64,000 bases of DNA from Streptomyces xanthochromogenes (GTDB lineage: Bacteria > Actinomycetota > Actinomycetes > Streptomycetales > Streptomycetaceae): assembly GCF_014650455.1 (NCBI RefSeq), contig NZ_BMUZ01000005.1, positions 310,001 to 374,000 of the forward strand, read 5' to 3'. The notes beneath the pieces are model-generated. The model did not search any database and had not been told where the DNA came from. It saw nothing but the letters and a program-made list of their open reading frames with translations. Positions within the stretch are counted from its first letter, which is position 1. Every line of letters starts with the position of its first letter. The position numbers and the translations under genes are program-made. Below are positions 8,864 to 18,482 of the stretch, in pieces.

Positions 8864-10012
8864 ATGGCCACCCTGAAGGACGCGACAGCCATAGTCGGGA
8901 TCGGGCAGACGCCGTTCGCCAAGCAACTGCCCGAGTCCGAGAAGACGTTGGCGTGCCGGGCGATCCTCGCCGCGCTCGACGACGCGGGCATCAGCCCGGC
9001 CGAGGTGGACGCGTTCGCCTCGTACACGATGGAGGAGACCGACGAGGTCGAGGTCGCCAAGGCCATCGGCGCGGGCGACGTGACCTTCTTCAGCAAGATC
9101 GGCTTCGGCGGGGGCGGCTCCTGCGCCACCGTCGGCCATCTCGCCTCCGCCATCGCCACCGGACAGGCGAGCGTGGGCGTGGCCTGGCGCTCCAGGAAGC
9201 GCGGCAGTGGCCCAAGACCCTGGAAGAACACGACCGTTCAGCTGCCGACCCCGGCCCAGTGGACCCGCCCCTTCGGCCTGCTCCGGCCCGCCGACGAGAT
9301 CGGCATGCTGGCCCGCCGCTACCTCCACGAGTACGGCGCCACCCGCGACCACCTCTTCAACGTGGCCCTCGCCTGCCGCAACCGCGCCAACCAGAACCCG
9401 GCCGCGATGATGTACGAACGCCCGCTGACCCGCGAGATGTACATGACCTCGCGCTGGATCAGCGATCCGCTCTGCCTCTTCGACAACTGCCTGGAGACGG
9501 ACGGGGCGTTGGCGTGCGTCGTCGTATCCGCCGAGCGGGCCCGCGACTGCCGGCAGAAGCCCGTGTACGTGCACTCCGCCGCCCAGGGCCTGCCCTCCCA
9601 GCACCACGGCATGGTCAACTACTGGAACGACGACCCGCTGACGGGACCTGCCTGGACCGCCGCCCGACACCTGTGGAAACAGGCCGACTTCGGTCCGGAC
9701 GACGTCGATGTGGCGCAGATCTACGACGCGTTCACCCCGCTCATCCCGCTCTCCCTGGAGGGCTACGGCTTCTGCGGGCGCGGCGAGGGCGCCGCGTTCA
9801 CCGAGGGCGGCTCCCTGGAGATCGGCGGCCGACTGCCCATCAACACCGGGGGCGGCGGCCTCAGCGAGGCCTATGTGCACGGCTTCAACCTCATCAACGA
9901 GGGCGTGAAACAGCTGCGCGGCGTCAGCACCGCCCAGGTCCCGAACGCCGCCACCTGCCTGGTCACCGCGGGTGAGGGAGTCCCCACCTCCGCCCTTCTG
10001 CTGAGGAGTTGA
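8864..10012 (+). CDS. Ltp2-like thiolase-fold aldolase (SCP-x/lipid-transfer-protein family)
   Basis: A 382-residue thiolase-fold protein resembling mycobacterial Ltp2, the retro-aldolase that shortens steroid side chains. Shared features are AIVGIGQT at the start, TFFSKIGFGGGGSCATV, SRWISDPL, the ETDGA stretch, YDAFTP, GFCGRGEGA, GGRLPINT and AYVHG near the C-terminus. Tyr in YDAFTP and AYVHG are candidate catalytic residues by analogy with Ltp2. Ltp2 needs a DUF35 partner, and the next gene, 3 bp downstream, encodes one. The likely reaction is C-C cleavage of a beta-hydroxyacyl-CoA giving a ketone or aldehyde plus a short acyl-CoA. The exact substrate is unknown. Translation starts at ATG 8864 after GGAGGTGGGG. 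Confidence 0.92.
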   Translation: MATLKDATAIVGIGQTPFAKQLPESEKTLACRAILAALDDAGISPAEVDAFASYTMEETDEVEVAKAIGAGDVTFFSKIGFGGGGSCATVGHLASAIATGQASVGVAWRSRKRGSGPRPWKNTTVQLPTPAQWTRPFGLLRPADEIGMLARRYLHEYGATRDHLFNVALACRNRANQNPAAMMYERPLTREMYMTSRWISDPLCLFDNCLETDGALACVVVSAERARDCRQKPVYVHSAAQGLPSQHHGMVNYWNDDPLTGPAWTAARHLWKQADFGPDDVDVAQIYDAFTPLIPLSLEGYGFCGRGEGAAFTEGGSLEIGGRLPINTGGGGLSEAYVHGFNLINEGVKQLRGVSTAQVPNAATCLVTAGEGVPTSALLLRS

Positions 10013-10015
10013 GAG

Positions 10016-10447
10016 ATGCTGTCACCCGTTGTGGACGACGACGGCGCCCCGTTCTGGGAGTACGCGGCCCGAGGCGAACTCCGCGTCCAGGCCTGCGCCG
10101 CTCCCGACTGCGGCCGGCTCCGCTTCCCGCCCCGCCCCTGCTGCCCGCACTGCCAGTCCTTCGACAGCGAGTGGCGCCGGGTCTCGGGCCGCGGCCGCAT
10201 CTGGTCGTACGTCTTCCCGCACCCTCCGCTGCTCCCCGACTACGCCGCCCAGGCCCCCTACAACGCCGTCGTCGTCGAGCTCGCCGAGGACCCGCTGATC
10301 CGGCTGGTCGGCAATGTGGTCGCCGACCCGGACGCGGCCCTGGACTCCGTCGAACCGTCCCGGCTGCGGATCGGCGCCCGGGTGCAGGTCGCGTTCACCG
10401 AGGTCGACGGGGTGACCGTGCCGCGCTGGCTCCTGGAGCGCGCGTGA
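10016..10447 (+). CDS. DUF35 / OB-fold protein with zinc ribbon, aldolase partner
   Basis: A 143-residue protein with an N-terminal rubredoxin-like zinc ribbon (Cys pairs in CAAPDCGR and CCPHC) followed by an OB fold (GRIWSYVFPH, YNAVVVELAE, RIGARVQVAF). DUF35 proteins dock on thiolase-fold enzymes, for example the ChsH2 DUF35 domain with Ltp2, and stabilise them or bind CoA. The gene starts 3 bp after the aldolase stop, and its own stop overlaps the crotonase start by 4 bp, so stoichiometric co-translation is expected. Confidence 0.92.
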   Translation: MLSPVVDDDGAPFWEYAARGELRVQACAAPDCGRLRFPPRPCCPHCQSFDSEWRRVSGRGRIWSYVFPHPPLLPDYAAQAPYNAVVVELAEDPLIRLVGNVVADPDAALDSVEPSRLRIGARVQVAFTEVDGVTVPRWLLERA

Positions 10448-11217
10448 GCGTCCTGGTGACCCGCGACAAGGAGACCGGCGTCGCGGTCGTCACCCTGAAC
10501 CGGCCCGATCGCCTGAACGCGATCGACCTGCAAACGGTGAATCAACTCCGCCTGACATGGCGTGAGTTGAGGTTCGACGACAGCGTACGGGCCGTCGTTC
10601 TGACCGGCACAGGCGAGCGGGCGTTCTGCACCGGGATCGACCGCTCGGCCGAGGTGCCGCAGCCCCCGTCCCCGTACTCCACGGACGACCCGCTGATCGC
10701 GATCGGACCGAAGGCGAACGACCTGTGGAAACCGGTCGTCGCGGCCGTGCGCGGGATGGCCTGCGGCGGGGCGTTCTACCTCCTGGGCGAGGCCGAGTTC
10801 CTGATCGCCGCCGAGGACGCGGCGTTCTTCGACCCGCACACCACGTACGGCATGGTCAGCGCCTACGAGTCCATGTACCTCGCGCTGCGGATGCCGCACG
10901 GCGAGGCGGCCCGGCTCGCCCTGATGGGCACGGCCGAGCGGATGTCGGCACGGCGGGCGTACGAGATCGGCTTCGTGAGTGAAGTCACCGCCCCCGGAGG
11001 AGAGTTGACGGCCGCCGTGCGGTGCGCGGAGACCATGGCCTCGTTCCCGACCGAGGCCGTGCAGGGAACGGTGCGCTCGCTGTGGGCGGCGCGGGAGGCC
11101 ACCCTCGCCCAGGCCCACTCCCGCGCCCCGGCCTTCGTGGCGCTCGGCAACCTGCCGCCGGAACGGCAGGCCGAACTGTTCGGCGCGCGCCGGTCGAAGG
11201 ACTTCCGGGTGCGGTGA
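10444..11217 (+). CDS. enoyl-CoA hydratase/isomerase (crotonase) family protein
   Basis: A 257-residue crotonase. GTG 10444 overlaps the upstream TGA (GTGA), and the long in-frame N-terminal extension is a shadow of the DUF35 gene. Oxyanion-hole and CoA-binding motifs are present (TGERAFCTGIDRS; VAAVRGMACGGAFYLLGEAEF). At the usual position of the first catalytic Glu the sequence reads FFDPHTTYGM, so the canonical PE pair is replaced and a simple hydration reaction is doubtful. It is the third gene of the operator-2 operon and probably acts on the ligase or aldolase substrate. Confidence 0.9.
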   Translation: MSVLVTRDKETGVAVVTLNRPDRLNAIDLQTVNQLRLTWRELRFDDSVRAVVLTGTGERAFCTGIDRSAEVPQPPSPYSTDDPLIAIGPKANDLWKPVVAAVRGMACGGAFYLLGEAEFLIAAEDAAFFDPHTTYGMVSAYESMYLALRMPHGEAARLALMGTAERMSARRAYEIGFVSEVTAPGGELTAAVRCAETMASFPTEAVQGTVRSLWAAREATLAQAHSRAPAFVALGNLPPERQAELFGARRSKDFRVR

Positions 11218-11245
11218 GGCGCGGATCGCCCACGGGTCCAGAGGC

Positions 11246-11274
11246 CCAGGGGTCCTGGAGCCCAAGACCCCTGG
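11246..11274. terminator. bidirectional hairpin between convergent genes
   Basis: CCAGGGGTC (11246-11254) pairs with GACCCCTGG (11266-11274), a 9-bp stem with an 11-nt loop, between the convergent crotonase and isomerase-like genes. Confidence 0.6.
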
Positions 11275-11289
11275 AGCCCACGGGGTGGG

Positions 11290-12060
11290 CTACGGGTGGG
11301 CGAACAGCCTCCCGTAGCCGAGGATGTCGTCCAGCGGGGCACCCGCCGCGCGCAGGGTCCCCCACAGCACGACCTGGTTCGCGGTGAGCACCGGCAGGCC
11401 GAGGGCGGTCTCCAGGGCCTCGATCACGCCGACGGCACGGAAGCCGTTCCCGCCGATCACCACCGCCTCCGCCGCGTCGGGCACATGGGCCACCACCCAG
11501 TCGTGCAGGGCCGCCGGCTCGATCCGGGTCTGGTCGCTGGGAAGGCCGCACGGGCCGGAGTGCACGACGTCCAGGCCGCAGTCCTCGTAGTAGCGCCGCC
11601 CCAGGCCGCTCAGCTCGGCGTCGAACCACGGCGGGTCCACGAGCGCGATCCGCCCGGCGCCCAGGACGCGCAGCGCCTCGACGGCGGCCGCACAGGTGGC
11701 GACCACCGGCAGGCCGTGCGCCCGCTCGCCGAGCCGGGCCACCATGTCCGCCTCGCCGCGCGGCCCGATGACGTACGAGGACGAGGTGAAGGCGAAGGCG
11801 ATCGCCGCCACCGGCGCGTCGGCCAGCACCCCGGTCGCCTCGTCCACGTCCGGCGGCTCGGCGAAGGCCCGCACGGGGGCCAGCGGAATGGTGTCGTCCA
11901 TGACGCCCCCGCGCCGGATCGCGCCGAACGGCACCCGGGCGGCGTGCAGCCCCACATCGGCCGGGACCATGGCGCGCAGCTCCGACTCGGGGCCGACATC
12001 GCCGTGCGGGGTGAGGATTCCGAGGCGGACGCGTACGTCCCACCCGTCGGGCTGCCACAT
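11290..12060 (-). CDS. maleate isomerase / Asp-Glu racemase superfamily protein
   Basis: A 256-residue protein of the maleate cis-trans isomerase / arylmalonate decarboxylase group (RLGILTPHGDVGPESEL; YVIGPRGEADM; NQVVLWGTLRAAG). ATG 12060 follows GAGAGGA. The two segments that normally hold the paired catalytic cysteines read FAFTSSSYV and IGGNGFRAV here, so neither cysteine appears where I expect it. This makes classical isomerase or decarboxylase chemistry uncertain. It converges on the crotonase operon, has no operator, and may or may not belong to the pathway. Confidence 0.82.
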   Translation of the reverse strand: MWQPDGWDVRVRLGILTPHGDVGPESELRAMVPADVGLHAARVPFGAIRRGGVMDDTIPLAPVRAFAEPPDVDEATGVLADAPVAAIAFAFTSSSYVIGPRGEADMVARLGERAHGLPVVATCAAAVEALRVLGAGRIALVDPPWFDAELSGLGRRYYEDCGLDVVHSGPCGLPSDQTRIEPAALHDWVVAHVPDAAEAVVIGGNGFRAVGVIEALETALGLPVLTANQVVLWGTLRAAGAPLDDILGYGRLFAHP

Positions 12061-12142
12061 CACACATTCCTCTCGGGGAACCGGCCGGGCCCCCACTGTG
12101 ACAGCAGCGCCGCCCGGGCCGGGGCCCGGCGGCGCCCGTTGG

Positions 12143-12718
12143 CTAGGCCGTCGCCTGGACGGCGCAGCGGCTCACCCGGGAGGCGATCGCGGGCCTGCTC
12201 ATCTTCACGTCGAGGCTCCGGGCGGCGTTGGAACCCAGGGTCACCGAGGTGGAGGCCTGGTCGACGGTGGCTCCGGCCGTGTCGTAGAAGGAGACCGTGA
12301 CCCGGTAGCTGTGGCTGCCGCTGCCCGCGCCGGTGCTCACCCGCACCGTGGAGATGCCCTTCGTGTCCACCGAGGCGCAGGTGGTGACGGACGCGGTCGC
12401 GCCGGCCGTGGAGCCGGACGCGCCCCTGCTGGACGAACCGGTCGTGCTGCCCGTGGTGTTGTTGTAGCCGGAGCCGTAGCGGTTGCCGTTGTAGCCGCCG
12501 GTGCTGGTGCCGGAGCTGGTGCTGGTGGCGCCGCTGCCGTCCGTACTGCCACCACTGCTGCTACTACTACTGCTCGAACTTCCGTTGCTCTTGTGCGAGT
12601 TGGAGCAGCCGCCGCCCGAGCTGTGACTCGTCCCGTGACCGCCGTGCCGGGAGAACCCCGTCAGCGCGAGTGCCAGACCTGCCGCGATGGCGGCGCACTT
12701 CATCCCGCGACGTATCAC
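12143..12718 (-). CDS. secreted Ser/Gly-rich protein
   Basis: 191 residues: a GTG start after a G-rich ribosome-binding site, a signal peptide (IRRGMKCAAIAAGLALALTG), a long low-complexity Ser/Gly/Thr linker (residues about 25-105, including nine consecutive Ser) and a compact C-terminal beta-rich domain with two cysteines (TTCASVD...SRCAVQ) that may form a disulfide. The C-terminal part resembles FxLYD-like extracellular domains in pattern only. Function unknown. Probably monocistronic. Confidence 0.8.
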   Translation of the reverse strand: MIRRGMKCAAIAAGLALALTGFSRHGGHGTSHSSGGGCSNSHKSNGSSSSSSSSSGGSTDGSGATSTSSGTSTGGYNGNRYGSGYNNTTGSTTGSSSRGASGSTAGATASVTTCASVDTKGISTVRVSTGAGSGSHSYRVTVSFYDTAGATVDQASTSVTLGSNAARSLDVKMSRPAIASRVSRCAVQATA

Positions 12719-12788
12719 CGTCGCACCCCCTCCGAAGACCGGCCGATACTTTAACAGCGCCTGACCAACCGATCCGGCCGATCAACCA

Positions 12789-13988
12789 TCAGGCCCCGGA
12801 GCCGAGTTCGGCGATTCTCGGAGCCCTGGCCTTGGGGGAATCCAGGCTGAATCCCCGCGCATCGCCCAGCTCGTCACGGACAAATGCCGTGACCCGGTCG
12901 ATCTCGGAGCGCAGGGCCGCATCCGGCTTCCCGAACGCCTGCCACACGATCTCCCCGCCCTCCACGTCGTACTCCCACAGCCCGACGATCCGCCCCCGGT
13001 CCACGATCGCGTGCGCCGGCAGATCGGGGCGCGCGTTCAGCGCCTTCTTCTGGAAGATCCGCTCGCCGTCCGCCGGGTCGAGCAGCCGGGGCAGGTCGCG
13101 GTGGAGCAGATGGATGCCGTCGATCCCCGCGAGCAGGGCGTACGCCGGCTTCGCCGGCCGTTCGTACGCGGCGAACTCCGCGCGCAGTGAACCGGGCAGC
13201 AGCAGCTCGCTGCCTGCGGCCACCGGCTCAAGGCCGAGGTCGGCGACCGCTGCCTTGGCGACGGCGGCGGTGAACCCGCTGAACCACCGGAAGTGCTGGA
13301 GGGAGGCGGGGGCAGCCCAGTCGAAATAGCGCCGGGCCAGCTCGGCGGAGGCCCGCTCGCGCGTCCACTCCGTCGTGTCGAGACCCCAGCGGACATAGCC
13401 GTAACGCTGTTGGTCCAAGCGGCCGTTGACCGGAACCCGCCGGATCGCGCCGCTCGCCTGCAGTCGGCCGAGGGCGAGCGGCAGCGGGGTGCCGAGGCTG
13501 CGCTTGCGGCCCTCCTCCCCCAGGTTCCGCACGGCGCCCCCCAGGGCGGTCTTGATCGCGGCCGGGTCGAGCGGGGTGTCACCGAGCACACCGACGACGG
13601 CCGCGCACAGCTCGTCGACCTCCTGGGCGGTGACTCCGAGATGCTTGGCAGCGGCCCGGATCTCGGCCTCCGGAGGACCGGCCGCGAGGGCGAGGCCGAG
13701 CGCGAAGTCCTGGGCGGGCAGCACATACGTACAACCCCGGGCGGAGGGCAGCTCGTGGAGGTCCAGCCGGGCGACCGCCTCGTCCACATCAACCCGGCTC
13801 GCGCCGCAGCGGGCGTACAGACCGAGGTAGGGAGCCGAGCCGCCCACCGAGCGCGCCCAGCCGGTGCGCGCGAGCACCTCGGCCGGGGCCCGCCCGGACA
13901 GCGCCCCGTCGAGCCCCTGCCGGTGCGCCCACCAGGCACGCAGCCGCGCGCCCTCCGCCGTCGTCCCGTCCACCGTCGCCTTCGTCAT
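12789..13988 (-). CDS. winged-helix DNA-binding protein, AlkX/YcaQ-like (HTH_42 family)
   Basis: A protein of about 399 residues of the winged-helix HTH_42 family (Pfam PF06224). Relatives include AlkZ/YcaQ DNA glycosylases and mycobacterial AlkX. Visible family features are ARRYFDWAAPASLQHFRWFSGF and LLPGSLRAEFAAYERP in the middle and AHAIVDRGRIVGLWEYD near the end. I prefer ATG 13988; an alternative start lies at 14018, and neither has a strong ribosome-binding site. The neighbours give no functional clue. DNA repair is a family-level guess. Confidence 0.82.
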   Translation of the reverse strand: MTKATVDGTTAEGARLRAWWAHRQGLDGALSGRAPAEVLARTGWARSVGGSAPYLGLYARCGASRVDVDEAVARLDLHELPSARGCTYVLPAQDFALGLALAAGPPEAEIRAAAKHLGVTAQEVDELCAAVVGVLGDTPLDPAAIKTALGGAVRNLGEEGRKRSLGTPLPLALGRLQASGAIRRVPVNGRLDQQRYGYVRWGLDTTEWTRERASAELARRYFDWAAPASLQHFRWFSGFTAAVAKAAVADLGLEPVAAGSELLLPGSLRAEFAAYERPAKPAYALLAGIDGIHLLHRDLPRLLDPADGERIFQKKALNARPDLPAHAIVDRGRIVGLWEYDVEGGEIVWQAFGKPDAALRSEIDRVTAFVRDELGDARGFSLDSPKARAPRIAELGSGA

Positions 13989-14111
13989 GTTCGTCAGTGT
14001 CGCGCGCGGCACTGACAACGGGCGATCGAGCCGGACCGTCCGCCGGGTAGCGGCGGGCGGGCGCCGGGCGTAGCGTCGGCAGCGAGAGCCGCTCTAGTGA
14101 GGAGGGCCGAG

Positions 14112-14912
14112 ATGGCCCGCAACGTCTTCGGCTCGATCCTCGCTCTCATCGGAGCGACGGCCGCCGTCTGGAGCCCCTTCCGTGCCTGGTACGACGGCCG
14201 TCACGGGAGCACCTACCGCATCGACGAACTGTTCTCGGGCATCTCGGCCGACAAGGCCGCGGTGGCCGGCTCGGTGCTGCTCCCGCTCGCCTTCGCGGCG
14301 CTGGTGACCCTGGTGGGTCTGCTGCTGCGCTCCCGTGTGCTGGTCGCCGTCGCCGGTCTCGTCGTGCTCGGCTTCACCATCCTGTGGATGGTGCGGCAGG
14401 GGCAGGCGGCGGGCAGTCTGACGGTCGACTCGTCCGGGAAGGGCCTCGGCCAGGGCGTGGCGATGGCCCTGGGCGGCGGTGTGCTGCTGCTCCTGGCGGC
14501 GGCCCTGATGTCGGGGCGTCGCCGGACCGTACGGGAGCCGACCGGCTACGGGGTGCCGACCACGGACGCCGCGCAGCACCGCGCCCCCGCCGAGCACCGG
14601 CCCGAGCCGCCCGCCGAGGAGCGCCCCGCTTACGGGGGTCCCGGTTACGGAAGTCCCGCTCACGAAGGCCCGGATTCCCGGGGCCAGGGCCCCGCTCACC
14701 AGGGCGCCCCCTACGGGAACCCGCAGGGGCCGCCCGCTCACGGGGACCCGCACGAAGGCACCCGTGAGTTCCCGCGGTACGGGGCCACGGACGAGGAACC
14801 TCCCCGCGGGGGCCCGCGCGAAGACCCGGCCCCGGGCACCCGGCCGGGCCCGTACGAAGGCCCGCCCCGAGGCCCCTACGAGGGCCCGCACGGACCCCCG
14901 CCGCGCAACTGA
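14112..14912 (+). CDS. membrane protein with Pro/Gly/His-rich C-terminal tail
   Basis: 266 residues. ATG 14112 has an AGGAGG site 8 nt upstream and so beats the in-frame start at 14097. The first about 135 residues hold four hydrophobic segments (VFGSILALIGATAAVW; VLLPLAFAALVTLVGLLL; VLVAVAGLVVLGFTILWMV; VAMALGGGVLLLLAAALM). A long disordered cytoplasmic tail follows, with repeated PAYG/PAHEG/YEGP units. Function unknown; the architecture resembles other Streptomyces tail-rich envelope proteins. Confidence 0.82.
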   Translation: MARNVFGSILALIGATAAVWSPFRAWYDGRHGSTYRIDELFSGISADKAAVAGSVLLPLAFAALVTLVGLLLRSRVLVAVAGLVVLGFTILWMVRQGQAAGSLTVDSSGKGLGQGVAMALGGGVLLLLAAALMSGRRRTVREPTGYGVPTTDAAQHRAPAEHRPEPPAEERPAYGGPGYGSPAHEGPDSRGQGPAHQGAPYGNPQGPPAHGDPHEGTREFPRYGATDEEPPRGGPREDPAPGTRPGPYEGPPRGPYEGPHGPPPRN

Positions 14913-14980
14913 CAGGCGAGTACGCGGCGGTGGGTACGCGACGGACCGAGCGGCAGACCCTTCTGAGCGGCAGACCTTCG

Positions 14981-15769
14981 TCACTCCCGTACGCCGGTCA
15001 CCACGTTCGCGTACAGCTCGTCGGACGTGACCAGGCGGGCCCTCAGGCCGCCCGCGGACACCGCTGCGAGGGCGCCGGGCACCTGCCGCTCGCTGGTCTC
15101 GGTGAGCAGCACGCCGCCCGGGGCCAGCCAGTCGGGGGCGGCGAGAGCGACCCGGCGCATGATGTCGAGCCCGTCCGAACCGCCGTCGAGGGCAACCAGG
15201 GGCTCGTGTTCGCGGGCTTCCGCGGGGAGCAGACCGACCTCGTCGGAGGGGACGTAGGGGACGTTCGCGGTGAGGATGTCGATCCGGCCGCGCAGCCCGG
15301 CGGGGAGCGCGGCGAAGAGGTCGCCCTCGTGGACCCGGCCCCCGAACGGGGCCACGTTGCGCCGGGCGCAGCGCACCGCGGCCGGTTCGATGTCGGCGGC
15401 GTGCAGCTCGGCCCCCGGCAGCGCCGCCGCGAGTGCCGCGCCGAGCGCGCCCGAACCGCAGCACAGGTCCACGACGACGAGTGGCCGGGAGGCGTCGGCG
15501 GCGGCGAGTGCCTGGTGCACCAGGAACTCGGTGCGGCGCCGCGGCACGAAGACCCCGGGGTCCACGGCCACCCTCAGGCCGTGGAACTCGGCCCAGCCCA
15601 GGACGTGTTCGAGCGGAAGGCCCGAGGCCCTGCGCTCCACCATCGAGGCGACCTCAGCGGGCCCGTCGGCCGTACCGAGTATCAACTCGGCCTCGTCCTC
15701 GGCGAACACGCACCCGGCGGCGCGCAGCCGGGACACGACGTCCGCCACGGAGACCGGCTCAACTGTCAT
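14981..15769 (-). CDS. HemK/PrmC-like N5-glutamine methyltransferase paralogue
   Basis: A 262-residue SAM-dependent methyltransferase. It has an N-terminal helical domain, motif I VVDLCCGSGALGAALA and a catalytic loop reading NVPYVP where PrmC has NPPYI/V. ATG 15769 is preferred (AAAGGG about 10 nt upstream); an upstream TTG is too close to that site. PrmC methylates the GGQ glutamine of release factors. The altered NPPY motif and a location away from prfA suggest a paralogue with another substrate. Confidence 0.85.
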   Translation of the reverse strand: MTVEPVSVADVVSRLRAAGCVFAEDEAELILGTADGPAEVASMVERRASGLPLEHVLGWAEFHGLRVAVDPGVFVPRRRTEFLVHQALAAADASRPLVVVDLCCGSGALGAALAAALPGAELHAADIEPAAVRCARRNVAPFGGRVHEGDLFAALPAGLRGRIDILTANVPYVPSDEVGLLPAEAREHEPLVALDGGSDGLDIMRRVALAAPDWLAPGGVLLTETSERQVPGALAAVSAGGLRARLVTSDELYANVVTGVRE

Positions 15770-15948
15770 ACGGGACAAGCCCTTTCAACCCGTGCGGAAG
15801 CAACGCCCCGAAGGGCCTGCGGGACTGTGACATGTGCGGCGCCGCCGCGGGGCGCGACGGCGGACACCGGGGCACCTGCGGGGTGCGGGGCACTGTGCGA
15901 GAAGCCATCGACGGCCCGCGGCAGAAGAACAACGGGGCGCCCCCGCGC

Positions 15949-18309
15949 CTAACGGGCTCCGGCAGTGGCCGTCCCCTTCACCGCGTCCAGCGCGTACACA
16001 CACCGGTCCTTGCTGCATGCGTAGACGACCCCGCTGCGGACCACGGGCGACCCGGTGATCTCACCCCCCGTGGCGAGCTTCCAGCGCAGCTGGCCCCCCG
16101 CCGCGTCCAGGGTGTACAGGCAGTGGTCGGCCGAGCCGAAGTGGATGCGGCCGTCGGCGACGACGGGCGTGCCCACGACCTCCCCGCCCGCGGCGAAGCG
16201 CCACTTGGGGGTCGAGGTGACCGCGTCCAGGGTGTACAGCGCGTTCCCGCTGCCCACGTGGACGTTGCCGTCGGCGACCAGGACCGGCTCGACGGAGTTG
16301 CGGGACTCGGTCGCGATGCGCCAGCGGTCCTTGCCGGTGGAGGCGTCCAGGGCGTACACCGTGCCGAGGTAGTCGGCGAGGTACACCCCGCCGCCCGCCA
16401 CCGCGGGGCCGGGCGCGAACGTGGGCGGGCACAGGAAGACCGCGGGGGCCTCGAAGTGCCAGCGGACGCGCCCCGAGGCGACGTCGACGGCCAGGACCCG
16501 GGTGCCGGCCGACACGTAGACATAGCCGTCCTGCGCGGGCGCGACCCGGACCGGGACGCCGCCGCAGGAGGCCGCGTCGCCGACCGGGTAGGACCAGCGC
16601 TCGGCGCCGGTACGGGCGTCGAGCGCGCGCAGCCGCGCGTCCTGCCACACGTAGACCGTGCCGTCGTGGACGGCCGGGCCGGCCTCGGGGGTCTCGAAGT
16701 CGCTCTGGGCGCCGGAGAGCTCCCACAGCTTCTCGCCGTTCGCCGCCTCCCAGGCCTGTACGCCGCCACCGCGGGTACCGGTGACGATCGTGCCCCGGTC
16801 GGCCTTCAGGGAGTACACCCAGGCGTCCGCGGACAGCCGCCACAGCTCACCGCCGTCGCTCGCGTCCAGGGCGTACAGGCTGGGGCCGTCGGAGGCGTGG
16901 ATGCGGCCTGCCTCGACGGCCATCGCCCAGGCGACGTCGCGCGTCTTGAACTGGCGGCGGCCGGTGCCCACGTCCAGGGCGTGCACCTCGAAGGACGTCA
17001 CGTACAGGAGGTCGCCGGCGACGGCGGGGGTGCCCCACACGTCGTTCGACATCCGGAAGCGCCAGGGGCGCCAGCGGCCCGGGACCTCGGGCGGCTGGGC
17101 CGGCGGCGGCACGGGCGCGGCCTGGGTGCCGACGGCGGCGGCCGCGCCGGGCCTGCGCACCCAGCCGGTCGCGGAGCCGGCGTCCACGGCGACCCGGGAC
17201 GCGTCGGCGGCCCGGGGGCCGGGACCGATCGGCACCTTCGCGCCGGGCAGCCGCACCGGCTCGTCGGTGCGGACGGGCGGATAGGTGACGGCGGAACCGG
17301 CGTGCCGGGCCGCGTACGGGGGATCGGCGGGGCGGGGCGGGGCGGGGTGGCCCGTGCGGCCGGAGCGCGGTGCCGGGTTCGGCGCGGGCTCGGCGGGCGG
17401 CAGGACGTGCATGCGGCCGCCGCCCCTGCGCTGTTCGATCATGGCGACCGAGCGCGGCGGCAGCCAGGCCGACGCGGTGCCGCTGTCGTCCGAGCCGGAG
17501 GCGAAGAGGTGCGGTGCGAGCTGGGCCTGGAGGTCTTCCGGCGAGGGGCGGTTGGGGTGCTCCATCTGCATGCAGGACTCGATGAGCGGGCGCAGCTCGT
17601 CCGGCAGGCCGGTGATGTCGGGGCCCTCGCGCAGCAGCATGAAGACGGTCTCGACGGGGTTGGCGCCGTGGAAGGGCGCGTGTCCGGTCGCGGCGAAGAC
17701 GAGCGTCGAGCCGAGCGAGAACACGTCGGACGCGCCGGTGACGCTCCGGGAGTCCTTGGCCTGCTCGGGCGACATGTAGGCGGGGGTGCCCACCGCCACG
17801 TTCGTCATGGTCAGGCGGGTGTTGGAGACCCCGGACGCGATGCCGAAGTCGATCACCCGGGGCCCGTCCTCGACGACCAGGACGTTGGACGGCTTCAGGT
17901 CACGGTGGACCAGGCCCGCGCCGTGGATGGACTGGAGGGCCTCGGCGATGCCGGCCGCGAGCCAGCGCACGGCCTGGGCCGGCAGCGGCCCGCACTCATT
18001 CACTATTTCTTCGAGGGAGGGCGCCGGTACGTAGGCGGTGGCGAGCCACGGCACGGGGGCGCGCGGGTCGGCGTCGACGACGGCGGCCGTATAGAAGCCG
18101 CTGACCGCGCGGGCCGCCTCCACCTCGCGCGTGAAGCGGACCCGGAACAGCTGGTCCTCGGCGAGTTCGGTGCGCACCGTCTTGATGGCGACGCGGCGGC
18201 CCGACGCCGAGCGCGCCAGGTAGACGAGGCCCATGCCCCCGGCGCCGAGCCGGCCAAGGACCTCGAACGGGCCGATCCGCCTCGGGTCGTGCTGCGTCAG
18301 CTGCTCCAC
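15949..18309 (-). CDS. afsK: AfsK Ser/Thr protein kinase with PQQ-type beta-propeller
   Basis: 786 residues, closely resembling S. coelicolor AfsK. The kinase domain spans about 13-275: glycine loop LGAGGMG, catalytic Lys43, HRDLKPSN with Asp137, DFG at 154-156. The activation segment SNTRLTMTN contains Thr167, at the position I recall as the AfsK autophosphorylation site (Thr168 there). A Pro-rich linker (about 290-410) leads to a C-terminal propeller of PQQ-type repeats ([42 protein letters not shown]). No transmembrane helix is seen, consistent with a loosely membrane-associated kinase. AfsK phosphorylates AfsR, and hyphal-growth roles are also known. Start GTG 18309 follows GGGAGGT. Confidence 0.96.
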   Translation of the reverse strand: MEQLTQHDPRRIGPFEVLGRLGAGGMGLVYLARSASGRRVAIKTVRTELAEDQLFRVRFTREVEAARAVSGFYTAAVVDADPRAPVPWLATAYVPAPSLEEIVNECGPLPAQAVRWLAAGIAEALQSIHGAGLVHRDLKPSNVLVVEDGPRVIDFGIASGVSNTRLTMTNVAVGTPAYMSPEQAKDSRSVTGASDVFSLGSTLVFAATGHAPFHGANPVETVFMLLREGPDITGLPDELRPLIESCMQMEHPNRPSPEDLQAQLAPHLFASGSDDSGTASAWLPPRSVAMIEQRRGGGRMHVLPPAEPAPNPAPRSGRTGHPAPPRPADPPYAARHAGSAVTYPPVRTDEPVRLPGAKVPIGPGPRAADASRVAVDAGSATGWVRRPGAAAAVGTQAAPVPPPAQPPEVPGRWRPWRFRMSNDVWGTPAVAGDLLYVTSFEVHALDVGTGRRQFKTRDVAWAMAVEAGRIHASDGPSLYALDASDGGELWRLSADAWVYSLKADRGTIVTGTRGGGVQAWEAANGEKLWELSGAQSDFETPEAGPAVHDGTVYVWQDARLRALDARTGAERWSYPVGDAASCGGVPVRVAPAQDGYVYVSAGTRVLAVDVASGRVRWHFEAPAVFLCPPTFAPGPAVAGGGVYLADYLGTVYALDASTGKDRWRIATESRNSVEPVLVADGNVHVGSGNALYTLDAVTSTPKWRFAAGGEVVGTPVVADGRIHFGSADHCLYTLDAAGGQLRWKLATGGEITGSPVVRSGVVYACSKDRCVYALDAVKGTATAGAR

Positions 18310-18482
18310 TTGCCTGCCACCTCCCCGTACGGGCCGTGCCTGAATGCGGCCCCGTGCAGCGTCTCACGCGGCACCCCGATTCTCCCTGCCGGAGGTGGCC
18401 GGTGGCCAACCCGGGTCGAGACCGGGAGGTCCCCGCCCCATCCGGGACACCTCGGACAGGCGCGCGGCTGTTTCGGGCGTCT

